Part shown: positions 8,238 to 17,142 of the stretch, piece by piece
How positions within the stretch are numbered: the stretch's first letter is position 1
Layout of the letters: every line of letters begins with the position of its first letter
Assembly (NCBI GenBank): GCA_017479885.1
Contig: JAFVBR010000037.1
Location: 1 to 64,000, forward strand
Origin: Paludibacteraceae bacterium
GTDB taxonomy: Bacteria > Bacteroidota > Bacteroidia > Bacteroidales > Paludibacteraceae
Direction of reading: 5' to 3'
DNA length: 64,000 nucleotides
Notes under the pieces: model-generated
Databases searched by the model: none
What the model was told of the DNA's origin: nothing
Seen by the model: the letters and a program-made list of their open reading frames with translations, nothing else
Made by a program: the position numbers and the translations under genes

Positions 8238-11200
8238 TTAAAATTGCAGACTTACGCCAACGAGTGCTGTCATACTTCTGGGATAAATATTGTTGTCAAT
8301 ACCTCCGAACACTTCAGGGTCAAGACCACTATATCCGGAAATGACTACGGGGTTGGAGAGAGAGCCATACAGACGTGCACGAATTTGCGGTTTATCCCAA
8401 GTATAGCCAAAAGTGATGTTGTCAATACGCATGAAAGAAGCGTTTTCTACCCAAATATCCATTTTGTAAGCATTGCTACTAACTGAGACGGTGTTTGAGC
8501 CGGAAATACGTGCAAATTCGGTTTCAGTTCCTTTGAGCACATTGGTATAACCTCCCGAACGTGCAGGAGTCTGAAGTCCGTTCATACGACCTGCGCGCAC
8601 ATCGTTATATACATAATTACCTATGTTAGAACGGAGTGTAATACCGAGGTCAAAGTTATAGAACTGCCATTTTGACTGAAGACCCATTGTAACAGGAGCC
8701 ATAGAGTTGTGATAGGGCTTGAGGTCATTCTCGTCAATCTTGCCGTCACCACTGAGGTCAACAATTTCATAGTAACCTTGTTCATTTTTAGTGGTTTCAT
8801 ATACGAAGAACGTACCTGCAGGCAGGCCTTCTTGGTGACGCTGAATAGTGTTACCTGTACCGGCAGATATGCCACCCGTCTCAACAAAATACGGCTTATT
8901 CGGGTCAACAGTCTCGCCGGTGGTGAGTTTGAGAATCTTGTTCTGGTTGTAAGTCAGGTTGAAGCCCAAATTCCATTTGAGTTTTTTACTGTCGATAGCT
9001 ACAGCGTTGATAGAGAACTCAACACCCTGATTGCTAAGAGAACCGATATTGTTTACCACTTGGTTCTTGAAGTTCATACCGGCTGCCACATCAACGTAAG
9101 AAATCAGGTCTGTGGTCTTGCGATAGTAGTACTCAATTGCACCTGTGATACGCCCGTTGAGGAATCCGTAGTCAATACCTGCGTTATAAGTGGTGGTCTT
9201 TTCCCATGTCAGGTCAGTGTTGAATGCTTCAGGTCGATAGCTCTGATAGTAAATATAGTCACCTGTAGCGGGGTCTATCTCACCTAAAGTATATGAAGCG
9301 TGCTCACGGCTACGGCTGTAGAGAACCAGACCGGGGTAATCGCCTTGACCGATTTCCTGCTGACCTGTGATACCATAACCAAGACGCAGTTTCAACTCAG
9401 AGAGCCAGTTGACATCTTTCAAGAAAGCTTCTTCTTTAATCTTCCATCCGAGTGCAAAGGCAGGGAACACACCCCATTGTTTGCCTTTTGCGAAACGTGA
9501 AGAACCATCACCACGGACTGTGGCTGTGAGCATATATCTATTAAGAGCAATATAGTTGATTCGCCCGAAGAAAGAAACCAGATAGCTTTCGCTTGCCCAT
9601 TCAGAGAGATAATAGTTGTAAATCTGTCCTGCGTTGTGTGTTCCGAGTTCGGCATCATTGTATGTGTCACGATAGCGACCATTACCTTCCGTATTGCCCC
9701 AGTTCTTATAATGCTGCCACTCGTAACCTAATTGAGCATCGAAGTGATGTTTTTCATTGAAGTCATGAGTGTAAAGAGCGTATGTCGAGAACTCAATGTC
9801 ATACTTGGTCTTCTTGGTATAACCGTCCCAACCATAGTAGTTGTTTGATGATGAGTAAGGACCAATAACCGTATTCTGAATACCATATGAGTAGTTAGCA
9901 GCAAAGTTGGCGTGGAGATGCAAGTCCTCTAATCCGTGCACCTGATAGTCACCTTCCAAATTACCCATAAACACGCCTGCGTGTGCTTTGTCGTCTTTCG
10001 TTTCGAGAGTAGCAACAGGGTTGTTGGGTACATTGGTGTCTATCATGTAGCGCCACTCTGTATCGAAATAACGGCCTTGGTCATCCGGTTTGATAGCAGA
10101 CTCTGTTTGGTAGTAGGGACCATATTCCGTGAGGTGTGCATCGCTATATACCGGACGAGTGGGGTCCATTGCGAGAGCAGCTCCTATCAAGCTACCACCA
10201 TCGGTGTAAACATTATGAATATACATTCCCTTTGCATTCAAGTTGAATGTGAGGTGCTTATCAAGGAATGTGGGATTGAGGTTAACCGAAGCCGTAACAC
10301 GTTGCATATTCGACTTTTTGATAGTACCATCTTGATATGTATATCCCAGCGAGAAGCGATAGGGCATGTGTTTTGTACCACCTGTAACACTGAAGTTATG
10401 GTCGGTAGCCAAGCCGGTACGCGTGAGCGCTTTTTGCCAATCAGTGCCTTTTCCTGTGAGGTCTCCAAGACCGGAGGCTATATCACCATAAGCCTTAGCA
10501 TTCTGAGTGAGGAATGTGCGATATTCGTCAGCATTCATTACTTGCAGACGATTGGTGAGGATACTGGCACTACCATTTCCCTCGTAGGAGAATTTAGGTT
10601 TGCTACCTGCTGCACCTTTCTTGGTGGTGATAATGATGACACCATTGCTGGCTCGAGAACCATAAATAGCAGTGGCAGATGCGTCTTTGAGCACTGTGAA
10701 AGTCTCAATATCATTTGGATTAACCATAGCTAACGGGTTGCTTACACCCTGAATTCCATTGTTATCCATCTGCACACCATCAATAACTATTAGCGGGTCG
10801 TTGCTTGCAGAAAGTGAGGAGCCGCCACGAATACGGATAGTAGAACCTGCACCCGGTTCACCACCCGAAGTGGTAACGTTGACACCTGCCACTTTACCGG
10901 AGAGCATGTCTTGGGCATTAGTGACCAGACCTTTGTTCATGTCATCGGGTTTGATGGCGGTAACAGAGCCGGTAGCATCGTTTTTCTTAACGACACCATA
11001 ACCTACGACCACCACTTCGTCCAAGAGTTCGGAGTCCTCGCCAAGGCGCACGCTCATATTAGCGGCAGCAGGGAGAGTCTGACTCTTGTAACCCATGTAA
11101 GAGATCTGGAGTTGAGCATTGGCACCTACGTTGAGGGAGAAATTGCCATCCCAGTCGGTGATAGTACCGTTGGTAGTACCAACTTCGAGAATACTTGCAC

Positions 11201-11333
11201 CAATGATGGGTTCTCCGTTAGCAGCGTCAACCACAACACCCGATGCCGTGGTCTGAGCGAAGACAGCCATTGCCGGAAGCAAAAGCAACATCAGAGCCCA
11301 TACACGGATGAGAGAGAATGTTTTGTTTTTCAT
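8238..11333 (-). CDS. susC: SusC/RagA family TonB-linked outer-membrane transporter
   Basis: A 1031-residue TonB-dependent transporter. A signal peptide (to about residue 26) is followed by a carboxypeptidase-regulatory-like domain (about 28-105), a TonB-box/plug start LLDEVVVVGYG near 105-115, the plug, and a long 22-strand beta-barrel ending in an aromatic residue (VGVSLQF), as needed for outer-membrane assembly. It imports starch oligosaccharides with SusD using TonB energy. No promoter was seen in the 114 bases between it and the transporter gene upstream, so both are probably on one mRNA. That gap holds a 9-bp tandem repeat. Confidence 0.94.
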   Translation of the reverse strand: MKNKTFSLIRVWALMLLLLPAMAVFAQTTASGVVVDAANGEPIIGASILEVGTTNGTITDWDGNFSLNVGANAQLQISYMGYKSQTLPAAANMSVRLGEDSELLDEVVVVGYGVVKKNDATGSVTAIKPDDMNKGLVTNAQDMLSGKVAGVNVTTSGGEPGAGSTIRIRGGSSLSASNDPLIVIDGVQMDNNGIQGVSNPLAMVNPNDIETFTVLKDASATAIYGSRASNGVIIITTKKGAAGSKPKFSYEGNGSASILTNRLQVMNADEYRTFLTQNAKAYGDIASGLGDLTGKGTDWQKALTRTGLATDHNFSVTGGTKHMPYRFSLGYTYQDGTIKKSNMQRVTASVNLNPTFLDKHLTFNLNAKGMYIHNVYTDGGSLIGAALAMDPTRPVYSDAHLTEYGPYYQTESAIKPDDQGRYFDTEWRYMIDTNVPNNPVATLETKDDKAHAGVFMGNLEGDYQVHGLEDLHLHANFAANYSYGIQNTVIGPYSSSNNYYGWDGYTKKTKYDIEFSTYALYTHDFNEKHHFDAQLGYEWQHYKNWGNTEGNGRYRDTYNDAELGTHNAGQIYNYYLSEWASESYLVSFFGRINYIALNRYMLTATVRGDGSSRFAKGKQWGVFPAFALGWKIKEEAFLKDVNWLSELKLRLGYGITGQQEIGQGDYPGLVLYSRSREHASYTLGEIDPATGDYIYYQSYRPEAFNTDLTWEKTTTYNAGIDYGFLNGRITGAIEYYYRKTTDLISYVDVAAGMNFKNQVVNNIGSLSNQGVEFSINAVAIDSKKLKWNLGFNLTYNQNKILKLTTGETVDPNKPYFVETGGISAGTGNTIQRHQEGLPAGTFFVYETTKNEQGYYEIVDLSGDGKIDENDLKPYHNSMAPVTMGLQSKWQFYNFDLGITLRSNIGNYVYNDVRAGRMNGLQTPARSGGYTNVLKGTETEFARISGSNTVSVSSNAYKMDIWVENASFMRIDNITFGYTWDKPQIRARLYGSLSNPVVISGYSGLDPEVFGGIDNNIYPRSMTALVGVSLQF

Positions 11334-11393
11334 TGTGATTTTAATTAAGTTGATATTATTGTGTTTGTTTTTGAGTTTCTAAGGGAGGGGAAT

Positions 11394-11438
11394 AAGTTGC
11401 TTAAGTTACTTAAGTTGCTTAAGTGTCTTAAGATTATT
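11394..11438. repeat. Five tandem copies of a 9-bp unit
   Basis: Units AAGTTGCTT, AAGTTACTT, AAGTTGCTT, AAGTGTCTT and AAGATTATT lie in exact 9-bp register between the sugar transporter and susC. The AAG...CTT ends make each unit a small palindrome, so the transcript could form alternative short hairpins. Confidence 0.75.
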
Positions 11439-11447
11439 AAGTTTTCT

Positions 11448-12797
11448 TTATTCTTTCTTTTCTTTGATAAGGATAACAGAGCAAGCGCCGAGGGCAAGCA
11501 GGACACCTGCGACGACAAGCATCATAACCTGACTACCTCCACAAACATACTGAAGGAGCACACCGCCACAGAGGGCTGCTATAATCTGCGGGAGACAGAT
11601 GGTGCAGTTGAAGAGTCCGAGCAGAGTACCCATGTACTTGCTGCCGGATATGGCGTTGGTGATGATAGTGAACGGCAGTGCGAGCATGGCAGCCCAAGCC
11701 GCGCCTATAAGTGCATAGCTGAGAAGAAGCACATACTGGTTGGTGACAAACATTGCAGAAGCAAAGCCAATACCGCCGACCAAGAGAGATATGGCATAAG
11801 CGCCCTTGTTGCCTGTCCACTTCTCAAGCACAGGCAGGAACATTGCCCACAGCAGAGAGCCGACAGCCTGAATGGCGAAACAAACGCCCACCCAGTTGCC
11901 AGCAGACTGGAAAGCAGCGTCAGCAGTGGAAGCGCCATCCCAACCGAAGCACTGAGTAGCAATAGCGCCGTTGGAATAGGTCCACATGTACATGAAAGCA
12001 GCCCAGCAGAAGAACTGGACAAGTCCGACGGTAAGGAAAGCTCGTACGATGAAACCTGTGTTGGATTCGCCTTTTACCTCTTCTGTTTCCTTTTTATTAA
12101 GTCCGTGGAACTCGGCATACTCCTGCGGGTCTATCTCTTCGACAGCAAAGAAGGTGTAGAGCACGCAGAGAATGAGTATGGCAGCGCCGATATAGAAGGA
12201 CCACTTGACGGAATCGGGGATGACACCTTCGGGAGCAGTGTTGGCAATACCTATCCAAGTGAAGAAGATGGGGAAGAGATAACCAACGAGCGAACCTGCA
12301 TTGCAGAGTGCGGACTGAATGGCGTAGGCAGTACCCTTCTGTTCTTCGTTAACCATATCGCCCACCATCATTTTGAAGGGCTGCATGGCTATATTAATAG
12401 AGGTGTCGAGGAACATAAGGGAGAACAATCCGAACCACATCGCCGAATTAAGTCCGAGATACACCCTCTGCTCGAAAGAGAAATCGCCCGCGTTAGGCAG
12501 AAGAATCATAACGGCAACAGCAATCACGGCTCCGATAAGCAGATAGAACTTACGTCTTCCGAAGAATTTTCCGAACCACGTTTTGTCGGAAAGGATACCG
12601 ATAAGCGGCTGCACTATCATACCCATGAGAGGCGGCAATATCCAGAAGAAACTAAGTTGGTGAGGGTCTGCGCCGAGAGTGGCGAAGATACGACTGATGT
12701 TGGCACTCTGGAGGGCATAAGCTATCTGCACTCCGAAGAAGCCGAAACTCAGGTTAAAAAGCTGTCCAAGGGACAAATTGCGTTTTTCTGTTGGCAT
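11448..12797 (-). CDS. Major facilitator sugar transporter (maltose/sucrose type)
   Basis: A 449-residue inner-membrane protein with about 12 predicted transmembrane helices, of the SLC45-like major facilitator branch. In Bacteroidales such genes sit in starch and maltose loci and are presumed to move maltose or maltodextrins from periplasm to cytoplasm by cation symport. The N-terminal LSFGFFGVQIAYALQ and IGILSDKTWFGKFFGRRK segments are family hallmarks. I chose ATG at 12797 (MPTEKRNLS) because an upstream TTG at 12821 would overlap the promoter. It is the first gene of the sus transcript, so sugar import across both membranes is encoded together. Confidence 0.85.
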   Translation of the reverse strand: MPTEKRNLSLGQLFNLSFGFFGVQIAYALQSANISRIFATLGADPHQLSFFWILPPLMGMIVQPLIGILSDKTWFGKFFGRRKFYLLIGAVIAVAVMILLPNAGDFSFEQRVYLGLNSAMWFGLFSLMFLDTSINIAMQPFKMMVGDMVNEEQKGTAYAIQSALCNAGSLVGYLFPIFFTWIGIANTAPEGVIPDSVKWSFYIGAAILILCVLYTFFAVEEIDPQEYAEFHGLNKKETEEVKGESNTGFIVRAFLTVGLVQFFCWAAFMYMWTYSNGAIATQCFGWDGASTADAAFQSAGNWVGVCFAIQAVGSLLWAMFLPVLEKWTGNKGAYAISLLVGGIGFASAMFVTNQYVLLLSYALIGAAWAAMLALPFTIITNAISGSKYMGTLLGLFNCTICLPQIIAALCGGVLLQYVCGGSQVMMLVVAGVLLALGACSVILIKEKKE

Positions 12798-12818
12798 AAT
12801 TTCGTTATTAAAAGCCCG

Positions 12819-12849
12819 CAAAGTTACAACTTTTATTTAAAAGAGCAAA
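12819..12849 (-). promoter_or_regulatory. Promoter of the sus operon
   Basis: Minus-strand TTTG (12849-12846), 19 bp, then TAACTTTG (12826-12819). The predicted transcript start is about 18 bases before the transporter ATG. Confidence 0.75.
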
Positions 12850-12977
12850 ATTTTTTGAATATTTTTCTAATAAATCGTCAACATCGATGTTTGCATAGAG
12901 TTTGCCGAAGCAGGCAGTAATGAAGGTGCGGATGCCGGATAATAATATAATAATCAAGGGAAATATATAATCTGTTT

Positions 12978-13021
12978 ACGTGTTTTTTACGTCCTTTTTA
13001 CGTCCTTTTTACGTCTTTTTT
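12978..13021. repeat. Four tandem copies of an 11-bp T-rich unit
   Basis: Units ACGTGTTTTTT, ACGTCCTTTTT, ACGTCCTTTTT and ACGTCTTTTTT start at 12978, 12989, 13000 and 13011, with a partial fifth (ACGT) at 13022. The period is exactly 11 bp, about one helical turn. They lie in the 510-bp gap between the divergent sus operon and recQ; the rest of that gap holds only the two promoters and no gene I can support. Confidence 0.85.
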
Positions 13022-13230
13022 ACGTAAAAGAGATGAGTGAAATGAATAACAAGCAGTGATGAGGAGTAAGGTTGAAAGGCAGTAAAAAGTACTGAACGCA
13101 TAAGCAACACAAATTCCACGCATGTGACACGTATATTCCGCAAGGCAGCCATAAGTGGCTGAAGGACAAAAGACGAGGATAAAAAAAGTGCGGAATTATG
13201 CGATTCAATAACATTTTTAGGGGAAAAGAC

Positions 13231-13261
13231 TTGCACAATTGGAATAAAAGTTTTAATTTCG
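13231..13261 (+). promoter_or_regulatory. Probable recQ promoter
   Basis: TTG (13231-13233), 20 bp, then TAATTTCG (13254-13261), one mismatch to the TAnnTTTG box. It lies 48 bases before the recQ ATG. Confidence 0.5.
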
Positions 13262-13308
13262 CACTCCGAATAAGATTTATCACAACATATCACCTTATTA
13301 TAGAGTCT

Positions 13309-15489
13309 ATGAACAGACACGAAGAACTGACAGCCGCTCTGAAGAAACATTTCGGGTTTGACGGCTTCAAAGGAAACCAGGAGGCGATAATAAGCAACCT
13401 GATGGAAGGTAATGACACGTTTGTACTGATGCCAACGGGAGGCGGCAAGAGTTTGTGTTACCAGTTGCCGTCGCTTCTGATGGAGGGTACAGCCATAGTT
13501 ATCTCCCCATTGATTGCGCTGATGAAGAACCAAGTGGATGCGATGCGCAACTACTCGGAGGAGGACGGCATAGCGCACTTCATCAACTCGTCGCTCTCGA
13601 AGGCAGAGATACTGTCGGTGAAAGACGACATACTGGCAGGCAAGACTAAACTGCTGTATGTAGCACCCGAATCGCTCAACAAGGACGACAACGTGGATTT
13701 CCTTCAGAACGTGAAGATATCGTTTTATGCAGTTGACGAGGCCCACTGTATATCGGAGTGGGGACACGATTTCCGCCCTGAGTACAGGAGGATACTTCCG
13801 ATAGTGAAGCGCATAGGCAGAGCACCAATCATAGCTTTGACGGCGACAGCGACTCCGAAAGTGCAGCACGACATACAGAAGAACCTCGGTATGCTGAAGG
13901 CTCAGGTGTTCAAATCGTCGTTCAACCGTCCGAACCTGTATTACGAGGTAAGGCCCAAGACTGACGATGTGGACAAAGAGCTGATAAAGTTCATCCGCTC
14001 AATGGAGGGCAAATCGGGCATAGTGTACTGTCTGTCGAGAAAGACGGTGGAGGACCTTGCCCAGACACTGCAGGTGAACAACATTGCCGCCCTGCCCTAT
14101 CATGCGGGCATGGAGACTGCCGTCAGGACACAGAACCAAGACGATTTTCTGATGGAGAAAGCTCAGGTGATAGTGGCAACCATAGCATTCGGCATGGGTA
14201 TAGACAAACCCGACGTAAGATTTGTGGTTCACTACGACATACCCAAGTCGCTTGAGGGCTACTATCAGGAGACAGGTCGCGCAGGCAGGGACGGCGGCGA
14301 GGGCCTATGCGTATGCTTTTACTCGCCCAAAGACATAGAGAGGCTGAGAAAATTCCAGCAGGGCAAACCCGTGGCAGAACAGGAGATAGGCAACCAACTG
14401 CTGTTCGAGACCCAGAGTTACGCCGAATCGACACTCTGCCGAAGAAAACTGCTGTTGCACTATTTCGGAGAAGAATACGAACACGAGAACTGCGGCAACT
14501 GCGACAACTGCAAGAAGAGCTACAAGATAATAGATGCAGGAGAGCTGCTGCAAGTGATAATGGAGACCATACAGCAACTCAACGAGAAGTTCAAGGCAGA
14601 GCAGATAGTGGATATACTGAAAGGCAACGAGACAGCGACAGTGTTGAGTTACAAGCACAACGAGCTGGAGAACTTCGGACTTGCCGAAGACGAGGACGAG
14701 AGCACTCTGCACGCCATCATACGTCAGGCAATGCTGACAGGAATGCTGAAGAAAGACATAGAGTCGTACGGTGACCTGAAACTGACGTCCGAAGGCAAGA
14801 AGTTCCTGAAGAAAGGCGGGGAATTCAAAGTGCCCATCGAAAAGAGAGACGACGAAGATGAGGATATGGAGCCGACAATGGCAAGCGGCTCGGCTGCCGA
14901 TGACGTGCTGTTCTCCATACTGAAAGACATCAGGCGGAAACTCTCGAAGAAACTGGAGGTTCCCCCGTTCGTAATCTTCCAGGATCCGAGTTTAGAGGCA
15001 ATGGCAACCAGTTACCCTATCACCATAGAGGAGTTGCAGAACATACCCGGAGTGGGAGCAGGCAAGGCAAAGAGATACGGGGAAGAGTTTATACATATAA
15101 TAAAGGAGTATGTAGAAGAAAACGAAATCATCCGCCCCGAAGACCTGCGCGTGAGAACAGTCGCCAAGAAGTCGCAGCTGAAGATAAGCATCATTCAGGC
15201 TATCGACCTGAAGAAAGACCTTGACGACCTGGCAGAGTCGAAAGGCATGTCGATGGAGGAGTTGCTTGAAGAGATAGAAGCGATTGTATATTCAGGCACA
15301 AAGATAAACATCAACTACTTTATTGAAGAGGTTGTTGACCCTGACAAAGAGGAAGAGATATACGAATACTTCCAGAATGCGGAGACCGACAACATAAAGA
15401 AGGCACTCGAAGCACTGGGCGAGGACGACTTTACCGAAATAGAAGTGCGCCTTGTGAGGATAAAGTTCCAATGCGAGCTCGGAAGCTGA
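13309..15489 (+). CDS. recQ: ATP-dependent DNA helicase RecQ
   Basis: A 726-residue 3'-5' DNA helicase for recombination and stalled-fork repair. Visible parts are the Q-motif region FKGNQ, Walker A (PTGGGKS), the DEAH box with RecQ aromatic loop (DEAHCISEWGHDFRPEY), helicase C motifs ending in QETGRAGRDG, the zinc-binding CGNCDNC with an upstream Cys, a winged-helix RQC part, and a C-terminal HRDC domain (VIFQDPSLEAMA and following). The ATG at 13309 (MNRHEELTAALKK) begins the conserved fold; an upstream in-frame ATG at 13198 would precede the proposed promoter. It is followed 13 bases later by rimO. Confidence 0.94.
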   Translation: MNRHEELTAALKKHFGFDGFKGNQEAIISNLMEGNDTFVLMPTGGGKSLCYQLPSLLMEGTAIVISPLIALMKNQVDAMRNYSEEDGIAHFINSSLSKAEILSVKDDILAGKTKLLYVAPESLNKDDNVDFLQNVKISFYAVDEAHCISEWGHDFRPEYRRILPIVKRIGRAPIIALTATATPKVQHDIQKNLGMLKAQVFKSSFNRPNLYYEVRPKTDDVDKELIKFIRSMEGKSGIVYCLSRKTVEDLAQTLQVNNIAALPYHAGMETAVRTQNQDDFLMEKAQVIVATIAFGMGIDKPDVRFVVHYDIPKSLEGYYQETGRAGRDGGEGLCVCFYSPKDIERLRKFQQGKPVAEQEIGNQLLFETQSYAESTLCRRKLLLHYFGEEYEHENCGNCDNCKKSYKIIDAGELLQVIMETIQQLNEKFKAEQIVDILKGNETATVLSYKHNELENFGLAEDEDESTLHAIIRQAMLTGMLKKDIESYGDLKLTSEGKKFLKKGGEFKVPIEKRDDEDEDMEPTMASGSAADDVLFSILKDIRRKLSKKLEVPPFVIFQDPSLEAMATSYPITIEELQNIPGVGAGKAKRYGEEFIHIIKEYVEENEIIRPEDLRVRTVAKKSQLKISIIQAIDLKKDLDDLAESKGMSMEELLEEIEAIVYSGTKININYFIEEVVDPDKEEEIYEYFQNAETDNIKKALEALGEDDFTEIEVRLVRIKFQCELGS

Positions 15490-15502
15490 GAGTAAGGCTG
15501 AC

Positions 15503-16834
15503 ATGAATAAAGGAGAGATAGACATAATAACGCTGGGGTGCTCGAAGAATCTGGTTGATGCGGAACGGTTGATGAGGCAGCTGGAGGTTGCAGGGTACAA
15601 GTGCGTGCACGACCCGGCAGAGCCACGAGGTGAGATTGCCGTAATCAACACCTGCGGTTTCATAGGCGATGCAAAGGAAGAGAGCATAAACACGATACTG
15701 CAGTTTATAGAGAGAAAGAAAAAGCATCAGTTGAAGAAACTGTACGTGATGGGCTGTCTGTCGGAGCGCTACCTTGCCGACCTTGAGCAGGAACTGCCCG
15801 AAGTGGACAAGTATTTCGGCAAGTTCGACTTCATGGGAATAGTGGAAGAGGTGAAGAAGACTCTCGTACACGCAGGAGAACAACAGCCTCAAGCGGGTAA
15901 TGACAAGGCAGGCGAATATGAGAGAGTGCTGACCACTCCGAAGCACTATGCATATCTGAAGATAGCCGAGGGCTGCAACAGGTTCTGTTCGTATTGCGCC
16001 ATACCCCTGATAACAGGCAGATACAAAAGCCGGAAGATGGAGGAGGTAGTGGACGAAGTGCGGTGGTTAGTGAGCAAAGGAGTGAGAGAACTGCAGGTGA
16101 TAGCCCAAGATTTGACATACTACGGCACAGACCTGTACGGCGAGAGCAAGATAGCAGAGTTGGTAAGCAGGATAAGCGAAGTGGAGGGTGTGAGGTGGAT
16201 ACGTCTGCATTATGCCTACCCTACACGATTCCCGCTGGACCTGCTGCCGGTGATAAGGGAAAAGAAGAACGTATGCAAGTATCTTGACATAGCCCTGCAG
16301 CACTCGACAGACCACATGCTGAGCATGATGCGCCGCCACATAACACACGAAGAGCAGACCAGCCTGATAAGAAAGATAAGAGAGGAAGTGCCAGGCATAC
16401 ACCTGAGAACCACAATGATGGTAGGTCACCCGGGAGAAACGGAAGAAGATTTCGAGGAACTGATGCAGTGGGTAAGCGATATGAGGTTCGAGCGCCTCGG
16501 CGCATTCGCATACAGCAACGAGGAAGGCACATACGCAGCAGAGAACTACGAAGACAATATTCCTCAAGAGGTGAAAGAGCGGCGTTTGGACAAGCTGATG
16601 AGTCTGCAAGAGGAGATAGCGGCAGATATAAACAGGCAGAAAGAGGGCAAGACACTTTCGGTGGTTATCGACAGAGAAGAAGCCGACTACTACATAGGAC
16701 GCACAGAGTTTGACTCGCCCGAAGTGGATTGTGAGGTATTGATAGCCAAAGACAAAAAACTGCAGACAGGCGAATGGTATGAAGCACTGATTACTGAGGC
16801 GGACACCTTCGACCTGTATGCCAGAATCATTTGA
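15503..16834 (+). CDS. rimO: Ribosomal protein S12 methylthiotransferase RimO
   Basis: A 443-residue radical-SAM enzyme that adds a methylthio group to an Asp of ribosomal protein S12. The N-terminal UPF0004 domain starts with TLGCSKNLVDAERL, whose Cys together with those in NTCGF and MGCLSERY bind the auxiliary Fe-S cluster. The radical SAM motif CNRFCSYCAIP (CxxxCxxC) lies near residue 157, and a TRAM domain closes the protein (SVVIDREEADYYIGRT onward). The length matches the family. It lies 13 bases after recQ and 27 bases before the HU gene. Confidence 0.95.
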   Translation: MNKGEIDIITLGCSKNLVDAERLMRQLEVAGYKCVHDPAEPRGEIAVINTCGFIGDAKEESINTILQFIERKKKHQLKKLYVMGCLSERYLADLEQELPEVDKYFGKFDFMGIVEEVKKTLVHAGEQQPQAGNDKAGEYERVLTTPKHYAYLKIAEGCNRFCSYCAIPLITGRYKSRKMEEVVDEVRWLVSKGVRELQVIAQDLTYYGTDLYGESKIAELVSRISEVEGVRWIRLHYAYPTRFPLDLLPVIREKKNVCKYLDIALQHSTDHMLSMMRRHITHEEQTSLIRKIREEVPGIHLRTTMMVGHPGETEEDFEELMQWVSDMRFERLGAFAYSNEEGTYAAENYEDNIPQEVKERRLDKLMSLQEEIAADINRQKEGKTLSVVIDREEADYYIGRTEFDSPEVDCEVLIAKDKKLQTGEWYEALITEADTFDLYARII

Positions 16835-16861
16835 GAGGACAATCGCAATACATTATAATAT

Positions 16862-17140
16862 ATGACGACCAAGGAACTGATATCAGACATCGCGGCAGCA
16901 AGCGGCATAAGCAAAGCCGAAGTTAGCCAATTGGTTTCCGCCATAAGCCAACTGCTTGCCGACACTCTTCTTCAAGGTACTCCGGTACATATACAGGACT
17001 TCGGAGACTTTGAACTCAGAGACAAGAAAGAACGCATCACTGTACACCCCAAGACAGGTGTACGCACTCTCACACCTGCAAAGAAACAGATTACTTTCAA
17101 GCAGAACCCAACCCTGAAAGCAGACATTAAAAACATATAA
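16862..17140 (+). CDS. HU family DNA-binding protein
   Basis: A 92-residue HU/IHF-like nucleoid protein. It has the usual helical dimerisation start (TTKELISDIAAASG), the HIQDFGDFEL turn, and a beta-arm rich in Lys/Arg and Pro (near KTGVRTLTPAKK) that would intercalate DNA. The gene ends 2 bases before a second HU-type gene, so the two are co-translated and the products may heterodimerise; that pairing is inference. Confidence 0.88.
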   Translation: MTTKELISDIAAASGISKAEVSQLVSAISQLLADTLLQGTPVHIQDFGDFELRDKKERITVHPKTGVRTLTPAKKQITFKQNPTLKADIKNI

Positions 17141-17142
17141 CT

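Noticed and set aside
9936..10733. Plus-strand open frame of 265 residues within susC
   Set aside because: Antisense to the barrel region of SusC; no recognisable features.
11361..12920. Long plus-strand open frame of 519 residues
   Set aside because: It lies opposite the sugar transporter; composition is that of a shadow frame and no domain is recognisable, while the minus-strand protein is a clear membrane transporter.
13198..13308. N-terminal extension of RecQ from an upstream ATG
   Set aside because: It would start before the predicted promoter and adds 37 residues unlike RecQ N termini.
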